A stretch of 64,000 nucleotides of DNA from Pseudomonas bohemica (GTDB lineage Bacteria > Pseudomonadota > Gammaproteobacteria > Pseudomonadales > Pseudomonadaceae): positions 27,098-91,097 of the forward strand of contig NZ_NKHL01000119.1 of NCBI RefSeq assembly GCF_002934685.1, in the 5' to 3' direction. This document shows positions 7,640-16,463 of this stretch, piece after piece. The stretch's first letter is position 1. Each line of letters opens with the position of its first letter. The notes below the pieces were generated by a model. That model worked only from the letters and a program-made list of their open reading frames with translations. It was not told where the DNA came from and did no database searches. A program made the translations under genes and the position numbers.

Positions 7640-8563
7640 ATGGCTGGTAAGAAGAAATCCGTAAAAGAAGGCAGCTCCTGGATTGGTGGCGTGGAGAAAT
7701 ACTCCCGCCAGATCTGGCTGGCTGGTTTAGGCGCTTACTCGAAGATCAGCAATGACGGCAGTAAGCTTTTCGAAACGCTGGTGAAGGATGGTGAAAAGGC
7801 CGAGAAGGAAACCAAGGCCTCCGTTGGCAAGTCTGTCGATACGGCCAAGACTTCCACCAAGTCCCGCGTCGGTGACGTGAAGGATCTGGCGCTGGGCAAA
7901 TGGGGCGAACTGGAAGGGGCTTTCGACAAGCGCCTGAACAGCGCGATCTCCCGGCTCGGTGTGCCGAGTCGCAACGAAGTCAAAGCCCTGCATAGCAAGG
8001 TCGATCTGCTGACCAAACAAATCGAGAAACTGACAGGCGCCTCGGTCGCGCCGGTGTCGAAAACCGTAGCGGTCAAACCCGCGGCTAAGCCGGTAGCAAA
8101 AGCAACCGCCAAGCCACTGGCCAAAGCGGCAGCCAAACCGGTTGCCAAGGCAGCGAGCACTGCAGCCAGCAAAACCGCGGCGGCCAAACCGGCGGTCGCC
8201 AAGGCCGCGACCAAACCGGTAGCTGCGGCGTCGAAAGCAGCAGCCTCTACAGCGGCCAAAGCGAAAAGTGTCGCTGCGAAACCTGCTGCCAAACCAGCGC
8301 CCAAGGCCGCAGCCAAACCGGCCGCCAAGTCGGCGGCCAAACCCGCAGCAGCGGCCAAACCTGCCACCAAGCCAGCCGCGAAACCCGCTGCAGCGAAGAA
8401 GCCAGCGGCAGCCAAAAAGCCTGTTGCAGCGAAGCCCACCACAACCACCAAACCGGCAACGGCCTCTACTTCGGCACCTGCCGCGAGCGCTGCACCGGCA
8501 CCTGCCGCTCCAACTGGGGCGTCGACCAACTCCAGCGCGCCGGCACCTTCCAGTCAGTCCTGA
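7640..8563 (+). CDS. phaF: Phasin/nucleoid-associated granule protein PhaF
   Basis: 307-residue two-domain phasin. Residues 1 to about 135 form the phasin domain homologous to PhaI (SRQIWLAGLGAYSKI; RLGVPSRNEVKALHSKVDLL). From about 140 to 275 comes a histone H1-like tail made of imperfect AAKPA(A/V)AK repeats, followed by an Ala/Pro/Ser-rich end. In P. putida the tail binds DNA and helps partition PHA granules at division. The ATG at 7640 is preceded by AAGGAGAGCGGG. Transcribed with phaI; a clear terminator follows. Confidence 0.96.
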   Translation: MAGKKKSVKEGSSWIGGVEKYSRQIWLAGLGAYSKISNDGSKLFETLVKDGEKAEKETKASVGKSVDTAKTSTKSRVGDVKDLALGKWGELEGAFDKRLNSAISRLGVPSRNEVKALHSKVDLLTKQIEKLTGASVAPVSKTVAVKPAAKPVAKATAKPLAKAAAKPVAKAASTAASKTAAAKPAVAKAATKPVAAASKAAASTAAKAKSVAAKPAAKPAPKAAAKPAAKSAAKPAAAAKPATKPAAKPAAAKKPAAAKKPVAAKPTTTTKPATASTSAPAASAAPAPAAPTGASTNSSAPAPSSQS

Positions 8564-8585
8564 TTTTCGGCTGGCAGGGGCCAAG

Positions 8586-8616
8586 CCCGATCTGTGAGAG
8601 CAGGTCGGGTTTTTTG
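8586..8616 (+). terminator. Rho-independent terminator of phaIF
   Basis: CCCGATCTG-TGAGAG-CAGGTCGGG (8586-8609, one G-U pair) is followed by TTTTTTG. Confidence 0.85.
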
Positions 8617-8643
8617 TTTTTAGAAGAGCCGATACGGCTTGTC

Positions 8644-8731
8644 TGTAGGAGCCCGCTTGCCCGCGATAAGCGGCGCAGCAGAACATATCGTTGCCTATGG
8701 CCAACAAATCGCGGGCAAGCGCGCTCCTACA
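8644..8731. repeat. REPIN, family A copy 1
   Basis: Inverted REP arms TGTAGGAGCCCGCTTGCCCG and CGGGCAAGCGCGCTCCTACA flank about 45 bp. Placed between the convergent phaF and phaD genes. Confidence 0.88.
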
Positions 8732-8755
8732 AAACGAGCGTCAAGCCACTCCGGT

Positions 8756-9370
8756 TCAGTCCTCAAGATAATGCAAAGCCAACTGCTCAGCCGCGTGCCG
8801 CGCACCCGGTTTCAGGTGAGGAGCGACGAGCATCATGATCTGGTAAACCACTACGCGGGTTTCGCCTTCGCGGGCGAGAATGCGTTGGTAATCCAGGGAG
8901 AACAGCAAGGTCATGGTGATCTGTTCGACCAATTGCCCCAGCGCCTGAGTGTCACTGGTGACCTGGCCCTCGGCCTTCAGGCGTGCCAGCAATGAGGCGA
9001 GGGTGCGTTTGATCGAGTTGAGCAGATGACGAATGCCGCGCGCCAGCCTGGGCAAGCGGCTGGCGAGGTTCGAGAGGTCCTGAAACAGGAAACGATAATA
9101 GGACAGGCGTTCGACGATCAGGTGCAGGAACAACCAGTAATCCTCGGCATCCAGACGGGCATCGGCCGGCGGGTCGAGCAGGGGCCCGAGTTCGTTCTGA
9201 AAGCGCTCGAACAGCTCCATCACCAACGGCTCCTTGCCGTGGAAGTGGTAGTAGAGATTGCCGGGGCTGATCTCCAGTTCGTTGGCAATTTCCAATGTCG
9301 AGACGTTGGGCTCACCTTGCTGATTGAACAGCAGCAAAGCGCATTCGAGTATGCGGTCGCGAGTCTTCAT
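8756..9370 (-). CDS. phaD: TetR-family regulator PhaD
   Basis: 204-residue TetR-type regulator of the pha cluster. The N-terminal helix-turn-helix is STLEIANELEISPGNLYYHF (about residues 25-44); the C-terminal ligand/dimer domain is the TetR_C type. In P. putida PhaD acts as an activator of both phaC1 and phaIF promoters with a CoA intermediate as likely effector. Here it is the last gene of the minus-strand phaC1ZC2D set and is separated from phaC2 by a REPIN. Confidence 0.95.
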   Translation of the reverse strand: MKTRDRILECALLLFNQQGEPNVSTLEIANELEISPGNLYYHFHGKEPLVMELFERFQNELGPLLDPPADARLDAEDYWLFLHLIVERLSYYRFLFQDLSNLASRLPRLARGIRHLLNSIKRTLASLLARLKAEGQVTSDTQALGQLVEQITMTLLFSLDYQRILAREGETRVVVYQIMMLVAPHLKPGARHAAEQLALHYLED

Positions 9371-9422
9371 CCGGTTTTCTTGGTGGGTGTGTCAGGTTAA
9401 TTCAGCGTGAAATGCAGTTGTG

Positions 9423-9515
9423 TGTAGACGCGCGCTTGCCCGCGATAGCGTCGTGTCAGAACACGTTGTTGCTTCTGGTCAGCCGCGATTGCGGGCAAGG
9501 GCAAGCGCTCCTGCA
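9423..9515. repeat. REPIN, family A copy 2
   Basis: Left arm TGTAGACGCGCGCTTGCCCG, right arm degenerate with an inserted repeat (GCGGGCAAGGGCAAGCGCTC), in the 188-bp gap between phaC2 and phaD. Confidence 0.75.
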
Positions 9516-9558
9516 GGTAAATCATGTCCGGTAAGCAGATATCGAGTCAGAGCTGTGC

Positions 9559-11241
9559 TCACCTCACTCGCACATACGTCCCCGGCGCCGCTTCCATCGG
9601 CGGGTAGTTCTGGTTGCCCACTGCTGGCAGGGTTGCGCGTTGGGTGCCCGAGCGTTCCTGAATCCAGCTCAGCCAGCTTGGCCACCAGCTGCCGTCGGTA
9701 CGTTGCGCGTCGTAGAACCAGGCCCGTGGGTCGCTGCTCAGTTTGCCGTTCTCGACGAAATTGGCTTTCGGGTTGCCCGGCGGGCAGAGAATGCTTTGCA
9801 CATGGCCGCTGTTGGCCAGCAGAAAGCGCCGGTCGCCGCCCAGCAGCAACGCCGAGCGGTAGACCACGTCCCACGGCGTGATGTGGTCGTTGATGCCGGC
9901 CACGCTGAAGCTGTCCACAGTGACCTTCTGCAGATCGATCGGCGTGCCGCACACTTCCAGGCCGCCGGGATGGGTCAGCGGATTGTGTTTGAAGAAATCC
10001 AGCAGATCGCCATGCAAAGCTGCGGGCAGGCGCGTGCTGTCGTTGTTCCAGTAAAGAATATCGAATGGCGGCGGCGCCTTGCCCAGCAGGTAGTTGTTGA
10101 CCCAGTAGGTCCAGATCAGGTCGTTGGGGCGCATCCAGGCGAAGACCTTGGCCAGCTCGCCGCCGTCCAGCACACCGCGCTGATAGGATCGGCGCTTGGC
10201 CGACTCCAGCGTCTGTTCGTCAATGAACAGCGTTGCCGGACTTTCTATCTGGCTGTCCAGCAGGCTCACCAGATAGCTCGCGCTGGACACCCGACGCAGT
10301 TGCCGCTTGGCCTGCAGGTGGCCCTGCAACGCGGCGATGGTCAGGCCGCCCGCGCAGGCGCCCACCAGGTTGACCTCGCGCGCGCCGGTGATCGCTCGAC
10401 ACACATTCATCGCTTCTTCGGTCGCCTGCACGTAGCTGGAAAGCCCCCATTCCCGATGACGGACATCCGGATTGCGCCAGCTGATGATGAAGGTCTGCAG
10501 GCCATTTTTCAGGGCGTACTGGACGAAGCTATTGCTCGGGCTGAGGTCGAAAATGTAGAACTTGTTGATCTGCGGCGGCACGATCAGCAGCGGGCGCGCG
10601 TACTGCTTTTCGCTCATCGGCGAGTACTGGATCAGCTCCAGCAGCTCGTTGCGAAACACCACGGCACCGGGCGTTACAGCCAGGGTGCGACCGATCTCGA
10701 AGGCATCCTTGGTGGTCTGGCTCGGCAGGCCATTGTTGTGCATGAAGTCATCTAGCATGTGGCTCAGACCCTTCACCACGCTGCTGCCACCGGTGTTGAA
10801 CAGCTCTTTGACGGCCAGCGGGTTGAACAGGGTGTTGGTCGGGGCCAGCGCGTCGTTGAGCAGGGAGAAGATGAATTGTGCGCGGGAGCGGTCGTCTTCG
10901 GGCAGGTCGCTGTGGTCGATCCAGTCGCGCACCTGATGCTGCCAACTCAGGTAAGCCTGCAAGCCGCGACGGTACAGCGGATTGTGGCTCCAGGTCGGGT
11001 CGCTGAAGCGCGAATCATGGGGATGCGGCTGATGGGGCGTCTCGCCCAGCATCACTCGACCCAATTGGCCGCCAAGGGCAAGCGCATGACGAGCCGTGTA
11101 GACCGGATGTTTGAGACCTTGCAGGGCCACTGTGCGCAAGGTCGACAACAGATCACGACTGCGCAGGCCGGTAATCGCACTTTGCGCGTTGATGTAGGTC
11201 GCTGGCGTCGGATAGATATGCTTCGCCGGTTTGTCTCGCAT
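9559..11241 (-). CDS. phaC2: Class II PHA synthase PhaC2
   Basis: 560-residue class II polymerase for medium-chain-length PHA from (R)-3-hydroxyacyl-CoA. An alpha/beta-hydrolase core with the lipase-like box GACAGG contains the nucleophile Cys296; aspartate and histidine of the triad lie in the C-terminal third (GINDHITPW; NSGHVQSI). It aligns with PhaC1 almost without gaps, so the two are ancient paralogues. 150 bases separate it from phaZ. Confidence 0.97.
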   Translation of the reverse strand: MRDKPAKHIYPTPATYINAQSAITGLRSRDLLSTLRTVALQGLKHPVYTARHALALGGQLGRVMLGETPHQPHPHDSRFSDPTWSHNPLYRRGLQAYLSWQHQVRDWIDHSDLPEDDRSRAQFIFSLLNDALAPTNTLFNPLAVKELFNTGGSSVVKGLSHMLDDFMHNNGLPSQTTKDAFEIGRTLAVTPGAVVFRNELLELIQYSPMSEKQYARPLLIVPPQINKFYIFDLSPSNSFVQYALKNGLQTFIISWRNPDVRHREWGLSSYVQATEEAMNVCRAITGAREVNLVGACAGGLTIAALQGHLQAKRQLRRVSSASYLVSLLDSQIESPATLFIDEQTLESAKRRSYQRGVLDGGELAKVFAWMRPNDLIWTYWVNNYLLGKAPPPFDILYWNNDSTRLPAALHGDLLDFFKHNPLTHPGGLEVCGTPIDLQKVTVDSFSVAGINDHITPWDVVYRSALLLGGDRRFLLANSGHVQSILCPPGNPKANFVENGKLSSDPRAWFYDAQRTDGSWWPSWLSWIQERSGTQRATLPAVGNQNYPPMEAAPGTYVRVR

Positions 11242-11391
11242 GGATCAACACTCCTTCGTCAGGCCATCAGCAAATAAACCTGCGCACCCCCTCATTACCT
11301 GTCGTGGTGCGCCGTTCTACGTCTTGGCATCCCGCCGATAACGCAGTCGGTGAAGCGACTTCTCGATTGCAGCGAAACCCCAGCCAGTCCT

Positions 11392-12252
11392 TCAGAGTTT
11401 TCGCACGATCGGTGCAGGTTGAGGATGCATGACGGCGCGCTGCCGTTCTTGTGCAAGGAACTTCATGATGATGGGCGCGACGGCCTCGGCCCGGGTGATC
11501 AAAAACAAGTGACCATCGTCGATTATGTGTAGCTGGGCATTGGGGATACGCCAGGCCAGTAGTCGCATATTGATCAGCGGGATCAATGGGTCGTCATCAC
11601 CGGCCAGCACCAGAGTTGGCTGGCGGATCTTGTGCAGCCAGTGGATGCTGGTCCAGCCCAGGCCTGCGAACAGCTGCCAGTAGTAGCCCAGTTTGCCGGA
11701 CGATCGGACTTTGGCGGCGTGATTGGCCGCCAGATGTGGATCACGCCGGAACGCGCCGCCGTAGATCTCCGGGGCGATACGAATCACGTGGGAAGGCTGA
11801 ATGTAGCGTCGGGGGCTTGCCATCATCCACAGCACTTTGGGTTTGCCGGGCACCATCACTGCGCCCGCCGCCGTGGCCGCGAGGACGAGTTTTTTGCAGC
11901 GCTCGGGATAGTCGTAAGCGAATTGCTGAGCCAGCGCGCCGCCCCATGACACGCCGATTGCGTTGACCTGGCCATAATCCAGATAGTCGAGCATCCGCGC
12001 TGCCAGCTTGGCCAAGCCGGGGAAGCGATACGGGCGGCTCGGGGTCGACGAGCCACCGACGCCGGGTACGTCGAAGGCGATGACTTCAAGGTCCGGGTCC
12101 AGCGCGTCGACGAAGGGAAACACCAGCTCCAGGTTGGCGCCGATGCCGTTGAAGATCAGCAGCGGCGTGAGATGACTCTTGCCGGGGCGCACTGCGGTGC
12201 GGATGTTGTGACCATCCAGATCGATGGTGCGAAATACGAACGGTTGCGGCAT
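11392..12252 (-). CDS. phaZ: Intracellular PHA depolymerase PhaZ
   Basis: 286-residue alpha/beta-hydrolase that mobilises stored PHA granules. Residue numbering matches the P. putida enzyme: nucleophile Ser102 in GVSWGG, Asp221 in GDDDPLIP, His248 in DDGHLF. Sits between the two synthases, the standard class II layout. A REPIN (12341-12432) separates it from phaC1, which may allow differing mRNA levels. Confidence 0.97.
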   Translation of the reverse strand: MPQPFVFRTIDLDGHNIRTAVRPGKSHLTPLLIFNGIGANLELVFPFVDALDPDLEVIAFDVPGVGGSSTPSRPYRFPGLAKLAARMLDYLDYGQVNAIGVSWGGALAQQFAYDYPERCKKLVLAATAAGAVMVPGKPKVLWMMASPRRYIQPSHVIRIAPEIYGGAFRRDPHLAANHAAKVRSSGKLGYYWQLFAGLGWTSIHWLHKIRQPTLVLAGDDDPLIPLINMRLLAWRIPNAQLHIIDDGHLFLITRAEAVAPIIMKFLAQERQRAVMHPQPAPIVRKL

Positions 12253-12340
12253 GCGCGAAGCCCTGTTGGTTATACGCCGGTGACTGCATCCTGGGCGGCG
12301 CGATATCAGGTGGGGGCGGTCCCCTGAAAATACGGTTCCC

Positions 12341-12432
12341 TGTGGGGGTGAGCATGCTCACGAAGATCGAGTTCAGTCACACCGGATACAGGGTCTGAAA
12401 GTCCGCTTTCGTGAGCAAGCTCACTCCCACAT
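12341..12432. repeat. REPIN, family B copy 2
   Basis: Arms TGTGGGGGTGAGCATGCTCA and GTGAGCAAGCTCACTCCCAC, in the 203-bp gap between phaC1 and phaZ. Confidence 0.88.
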
Positions 12433-12455
12433 GGGGTCAATCTCTTCACGCGCAA

Positions 12456-14135
12456 TCAACGCTCATGCACATACGTCCCCGGCGAAGCCTCACCCGCCGG
12501 ATACGCCTTGTTACCCAGTGTAGCGGGGGATTTTTTCAGTTTGCCCGAACGCTCGCCCTGCCAGGCATGCCAGTGCAACCACCAGGAATCGGTGTGCTTG
12601 GTCGCGTCTTCCTGCCATCTGCTGGCGTCATCCGGCATGTCCGGGTTGGTCATGTAGCGCGCCTTTGGGTTGCCCGGCGGGTTGAGGATGCTCTGGATAT
12701 GCCCGCTGTTGGACAGCACGAATTCGGTCTTGCCGCCGAACAGCCGTGCTGACTTGTAGCACGACACCCATGGCGTGATGTGATCGTTGCTGCCGGCAAG
12801 ACAGAAGATGTCACTTTTGACCTGCTTGAGATCGATCGGCGTACCGCTGACCTCCAGTGCATTGGGGCGAACCAGCGGGTTGTTCTTGAACATCTCGATC
12901 AAGTCACCGTGAAACGCCGCAGGCAGACGGGTGGTGTCGTTGTTCCAGAACAGGATGTCGAACACAGGCGGCTCGTTGCCCAGCAGATAATTGTTGACCC
13001 AGTAATTCCAGATCAGATCGTTGGGGCGCATCCAGGCGAAGACCTTGGCCATGTCCTTGCCTTCGAGCACGCCCGCCTGATACGAGTGGCGCTTGGCCGA
13101 CTCCAGGGTCTGTTCATCGACGAACAGCGCGATCTGGGTATCGAGCGTGGTATCGAGCACGCTCACCAGCAGGGTAAGGGCATTGACCTTCTGCTCGCCC
13201 AAGGCGGCATAGTGCCCCATCAGTGCGGTGCAGGTGATGCCTCCGGAGCAGGCGCCGAGCATGTTCACGTCTTTGCTGCCGGTGATCGTGCAGACCACAT
13301 TCACGGCTTCCTTCACCGCATCGATATAGGTCGACAGGCCCCACTCACGCTGGGCCTTGGTCGGGTTGCGCCAACTGATGATGAATGTCTGCACGTTGTT
13401 GCGCAGACAGAAGCGCGCCAGGCTTTTCTCCTGACTGAGATCGAAAACGTAGAACTTGTTGATCTGCGGTGGCACCACCAACAACGGCCGCTCGAAAACC
13501 TGCTCGGTGATCGGCTTGTACTGGATCAGCTCCAGCAAGTCGTTGCGAAACACCACGGCGCCTTCGGTGGTGCCCAGGTTCTTGCCGACTTCGAAGGCGT
13601 CCATGTTGACCTGGCTCGGCAGCCCGCCGTTGTTCACCAGATCCTTTGCCAGATGCGACAGGCCGTCGAGAATGCTTTTGCCGCCTGTTTCGAAGAAGCG
13701 TTTGACCGCCGCCGGGTTTGCCGCGCCATTGGTGGGCGACATGGCTTCGGTCATGAGATTGATCACGAAATGCCCGCGGCTGATGTCCTGATCGGAGAGG
13801 TTGCTGTCGTCGATCCAGCTGTGCAGCTCCTTGCGCCAGGCCAGGTAAGTCTGCAGGTAACGACGGTAGAGCGGGTTCTGGCTCCAGGCCGGATCGACGA
13901 AACGGCGGTCGTCGTTATCGGGGACCAGTGTGGATTTGCCGAGCAGGACGTTTTTCAGTTCCAGCCCGAAATGAGCCACGTGTTTGGCGCTGTGAAAGGG
14001 TTGTTTGATGGCCTGGGTCAATACCGTGCGTGCCGTGGTGAGCAAATCCTTGCGCCGCAAGCCAACGACAGGGTTCAACCCCAAGGTGTGTTCAGAGGCT
14101 TGACGCGGCAGATCATCATTACTCTTGTTACTCAT
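12456..14135 (-). CDS. phaC1: Class II PHA synthase PhaC1
   Basis: 559-residue PHA polymerase, usually the main one during carbon excess. The catalytic box is GACSGG with Cys296; the conserved VPPQINKFYVFDLS and the SNDHITPW / NSGHIQSI segments carry the rest of the active site. First gene of the phaC1ZC2D set. The 353-bp region upstream has a sigma-54-like element (see 14330-14345) but no other coding sequence. Confidence 0.97.
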   Translation of the reverse strand: MSNKSNDDLPRQASEHTLGLNPVVGLRRKDLLTTARTVLTQAIKQPFHSAKHVAHFGLELKNVLLGKSTLVPDNDDRRFVDPAWSQNPLYRRYLQTYLAWRKELHSWIDDSNLSDQDISRGHFVINLMTEAMSPTNGAANPAAVKRFFETGGKSILDGLSHLAKDLVNNGGLPSQVNMDAFEVGKNLGTTEGAVVFRNDLLELIQYKPITEQVFERPLLVVPPQINKFYVFDLSQEKSLARFCLRNNVQTFIISWRNPTKAQREWGLSTYIDAVKEAVNVVCTITGSKDVNMLGACSGGITCTALMGHYAALGEQKVNALTLLVSVLDTTLDTQIALFVDEQTLESAKRHSYQAGVLEGKDMAKVFAWMRPNDLIWNYWVNNYLLGNEPPVFDILFWNNDTTRLPAAFHGDLIEMFKNNPLVRPNALEVSGTPIDLKQVKSDIFCLAGSNDHITPWVSCYKSARLFGGKTEFVLSNSGHIQSILNPPGNPKARYMTNPDMPDDASRWQEDATKHTDSWWLHWHAWQGERSGKLKKSPATLGNKAYPAGEASPGTYVHER

Positions 14136-14329
14136 CTACGACGCTCCGTTGTCTTGAGACGAGCACTGGCATCGCTGTGAAAACACACCACGGACGAACG
14201 CCAGTACTGCTCTCGGGTGACCAATGACTAACACAACGGGTGTGAGCGCTCCTTTTACATGGCACCAAAATTCATGGCGCGACATGCGACTGCTGCGTTC
14301 ACACCGACAGGCTTGTGCAACAACTCCGA

Positions 14330-14345
14330 TGCAGATGGCTTGCCA
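14330..14345 (-). promoter_or_regulatory. Candidate sigma-54 (-24/-12) promoter of phaC1
   Basis: Read on the minus strand the bases are TGGCAAGCCATCTGCA, with the invariant GG and GC separated by exactly 10 bases, against consensus TGGCAC-N5-TTGCA. It is about 195 bases upstream of the phaC1 ATG. RpoN dependence of mcl-PHA synthesis is known for P. aeruginosa; its use here is inferred. Confidence 0.5.
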
Positions 14346-14445
14346 GAATCATTGGTTACGCGAGATTTAAAAAAAATCGCAAGCAGGGCCAGTCATTGAC
14401 CGCTGCACGGGACATTGAAGCAGATGGAATTAGAAAGCGCGTCCT

Positions 14446-14479
14446 AAAAACGCTAGCCGGTAACCAAGGCGCCAGCTAG
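14446..14479 (-). terminator. Terminator of the DUF971 gene
   Basis: On the minus strand CTAGCTGG and CCGGCTAG (one G-U pair) enclose an 11-base loop, followed by CGTTTTTAGG. Starts 10 bases after the stop codon. Confidence 0.75.
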
Positions 14480-14488
14480 AGCGGCGGC

Positions 14489-14866
14489 TTAAAGCATGAG
14501 TCGAACGACTTGCTCGGAAGGGTCGCGGGATTTGCCGGCGGCTTTGAGTTCAGCAAGGTAGTCGTCCCACAGTTGCTCCTGGCGCTGTGCCAGTTGCTCG
14601 AGGTACTCCCACGTGAACAATCCGCTGTCATGACCATCGTCGAAGGTCAGTTTCAGTGCGTACTGACCGGCCGGTTCTATCTTGGTCAAGCCGACGCCCA
14701 GCTTGCCGAATTGCAGGATCGGCTTGCCGTGGCCCTGAACCTCGGCGGACGGCGAATGCACGCGAAGAAATTCGGCGGGCAGGTGATATTCCTCACCAGG
14801 GCCGTATTTCAGCGTAAGGATTTTCGAGGCTTTGTGAAGCTGGATGGCAGAAGGGATTCGACTCAT
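14489..14866 (-). CDS. DUF971 / gamma-butyrobetaine hydroxylase-like N-terminal domain protein
   Basis: 125-residue single-domain protein of the DUF971 family, related to the N-terminal domain of gamma-butyrobetaine hydroxylase. Visible signature: LTLKYGPGEEYHLPAEFLRVHSPSAEV and KLTFDDGHDSGLFTWEYLEQL. Members have been linked to iron-sulfur or metal handling, but no function can be assigned from sequence. The ATG at 14864-14866 gives the family start MSRIPSAIQLHKAS. It lies downstream of hslU with a REPIN in between. Confidence 0.88.
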   Translation of the reverse strand: MSRIPSAIQLHKASKILTLKYGPGEEYHLPAEFLRVHSPSAEVQGHGKPILQFGKLGVGLTKIEPAGQYALKLTFDDGHDSGLFTWEYLEQLAQRQEQLWDDYLAELKAAGKSRDPSEQVVRLML

Positions 14867-14953
14867 CAGATAGGCCTTGCGCTGAACATTGTAGGAGCCG
14901 GCTTGCTGCGGGCCGCGATCGGACGAATGCGGTGTGTCAGTCAATGAATAACC

Positions 14954-15045
14954 TGTGGGAGTGAGCTTGCTCACGAAGAGGCTAATACAGTCGCTGCATC
15001 TCTAGCGGCTGGACATCAGCATTCGTGAACACCTCACCCCCACAT
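14954..15045. repeat. REPIN, family B copy 3
   Basis: Left arm TGTGGGAGTGAGCTTGCTCA; right arm degenerate (TTCGTGAACACCTCACCCCC then ACA). Between hslU and the DUF971 gene. Confidence 0.82.
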
Positions 15046-15060
15046 AGAATCACCTACAGG

Positions 15061-16398
15061 TCAGAGAATGTAACGAGACAAATCTTCGTCTTCCGCCAAC
15101 TCGCCCAAGTGGCTGTTGACGTACGCCGCGTCGATCTGGATCGTGCCGCCGTCCTGTGCACCGGCCAGGTCGCCTGCGCTGAAAGACACTTCTTCCAGCA
15201 AGCGTTCCAGCAGCGTATGCAGACGACGGGCACCGATGTTCTCGGTTTTTTCGTTGACCTGCCACGCGATCTCGGCCAAGCGCTTGATGCCTTCGGGCAA
15301 GAACTCGATGTTCAGGCCTTCGGTTTTCAGCAGCTCGCGATATTGCTCGGTCAGCGACGCATGGGGCTCGCTGAGGATGCGTTCGAAATCCTGAGGGCTC
15401 AGGGCTTTGAGCTCGACGCGAATCGGCAGGCGACCTTGCAGTTCAGGCACCAGATCGCTCGGCTTGCTCAAATGGAACGCGCCGGAAGCGATGAACAGGA
15501 TGTGGTCGGTCTTGACCATGCCCAGCTTGGTATTCACCGTGCAGCCTTCGATCAGCGGCAGCAGGTCGCGCTGGACGCCCTCGCGAGAAACATCGGCGCC
15601 GCCGACGTTGCCACGTTTAGCGACTTTGTCGATCTCGTCGATGAACACGATGCCGTGCTGCTCGACCGCTTCGAGCGCCTTGGCTTTAAGCTCTTCGTCA
15701 TTGACCAGACGGCTCGCCTCTTCGTCGCGGACCATCTTCAGCGCGTCCTTGACCTTGAGCTTGCGGCTCTTCTTCTTGCCCTTGCCCATGTTGGCGAAAA
15801 GGCTCTGCAGCTGGTTGGTCATCTCTTCCATGCCAGGCGGCGCGGAGATATCGACACCGCCCATCTCCGCCACTTCGATCTCGATTTCCTTGTCGTCCAG
15901 TTGACCTTCGCGCAGGCGCTTGCGGAACAGCTGACGGGTGTTGGAGTCGTTGCTCGACGCGGCATCTTCGTTGAAGCCGACACGCGCCGGTGGCAGCAGC
16001 GCATCGAGAATGCGGTCTTCGGCAGCGTCTTCGGCGCGATGGCGCACCTTGGTCATTTCCTGTTCGCGCAGCAGCTTCATCGCCGCGTCGGCCAGGTCAC
16101 GAATGATCGACTCGACGTCGCGGCCCACATAACCGACTTCGGTAAATTTGGTGGCTTCGACCTTTATGAACGGCGCATTGGCGAGTTTGGCCAGACGACG
16201 GGCGATCTCGGTTTTACCGACACCGGTCGGTCCGATCATCAGAATGTTTTTCGGGGTGACTTCGACGCGCAGCTCTTCAGGCAGCTGCATCCGGCGCCAG
16301 CGGTTACGTAGCGCGATGGCGACGGCGCGTTTGGCATCGTCCTGGCCGATGATATGGCGATTGAGTTCGTGGACGATTTCACGGGGAGTCATGGACAT
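15061..16398 (-). CDS. hslU: ATP-dependent protease ATPase subunit HslU
   Basis: 445-residue AAA+ unfoldase of the HslUV (ClpYQ) protease. Walker A GPTGVGKTE, pore loop GYVGRD, Walker B VFIDEIDK, intermediate I-domain from about 110 to 240, and the HslV-activating C-terminus LSRYIL. I use the ATG at 16396-16398 (MSMTPREIVHELNRHIIGQ). It follows hslV after 65 bases, so the two subunits are made together. Confidence 0.97.
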   Translation of the reverse strand: MSMTPREIVHELNRHIIGQDDAKRAVAIALRNRWRRMQLPEELRVEVTPKNILMIGPTGVGKTEIARRLAKLANAPFIKVEATKFTEVGYVGRDVESIIRDLADAAMKLLREQEMTKVRHRAEDAAEDRILDALLPPARVGFNEDAASSNDSNTRQLFRKRLREGQLDDKEIEIEVAEMGGVDISAPPGMEEMTNQLQSLFANMGKGKKKSRKLKVKDALKMVRDEEASRLVNDEELKAKALEAVEQHGIVFIDEIDKVAKRGNVGGADVSREGVQRDLLPLIEGCTVNTKLGMVKTDHILFIASGAFHLSKPSDLVPELQGRLPIRVELKALSPQDFERILSEPHASLTEQYRELLKTEGLNIEFLPEGIKRLAEIAWQVNEKTENIGARRLHTLLERLLEEVSFSAGDLAGAQDGGTIQIDAAYVNSHLGELAEDEDLSRYIL

Positions 16399-16463
16399 GG
16401 TTTTCAACGGTCCTCGGGCTTGAGTGAGTACAGGTCGCGATGAATTGCGGCCTGTGGCAGGAC

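Larger units (their letters stand above)
14136..14488. other. phaC1 upstream region without genes
   Basis: 353 bp without a credible open frame. It holds a sigma-54-like element at 14330-14345, an A-rich patch at 14370-14380 (upstream of that element in the phaC1 direction), and the terminator of the DUF971 gene at 14446-14479. It is visibly more A+T-rich than the flanking genes. Confidence 0.7.

Noticed and set aside
12780..14180. Open frame of 466 codons on the plus strand opposite phaC1
   Set aside because: Antisense of a clear PHA synthase; a similar shadow lies opposite phaC2 (9640-10755), as expected from homologous codons.
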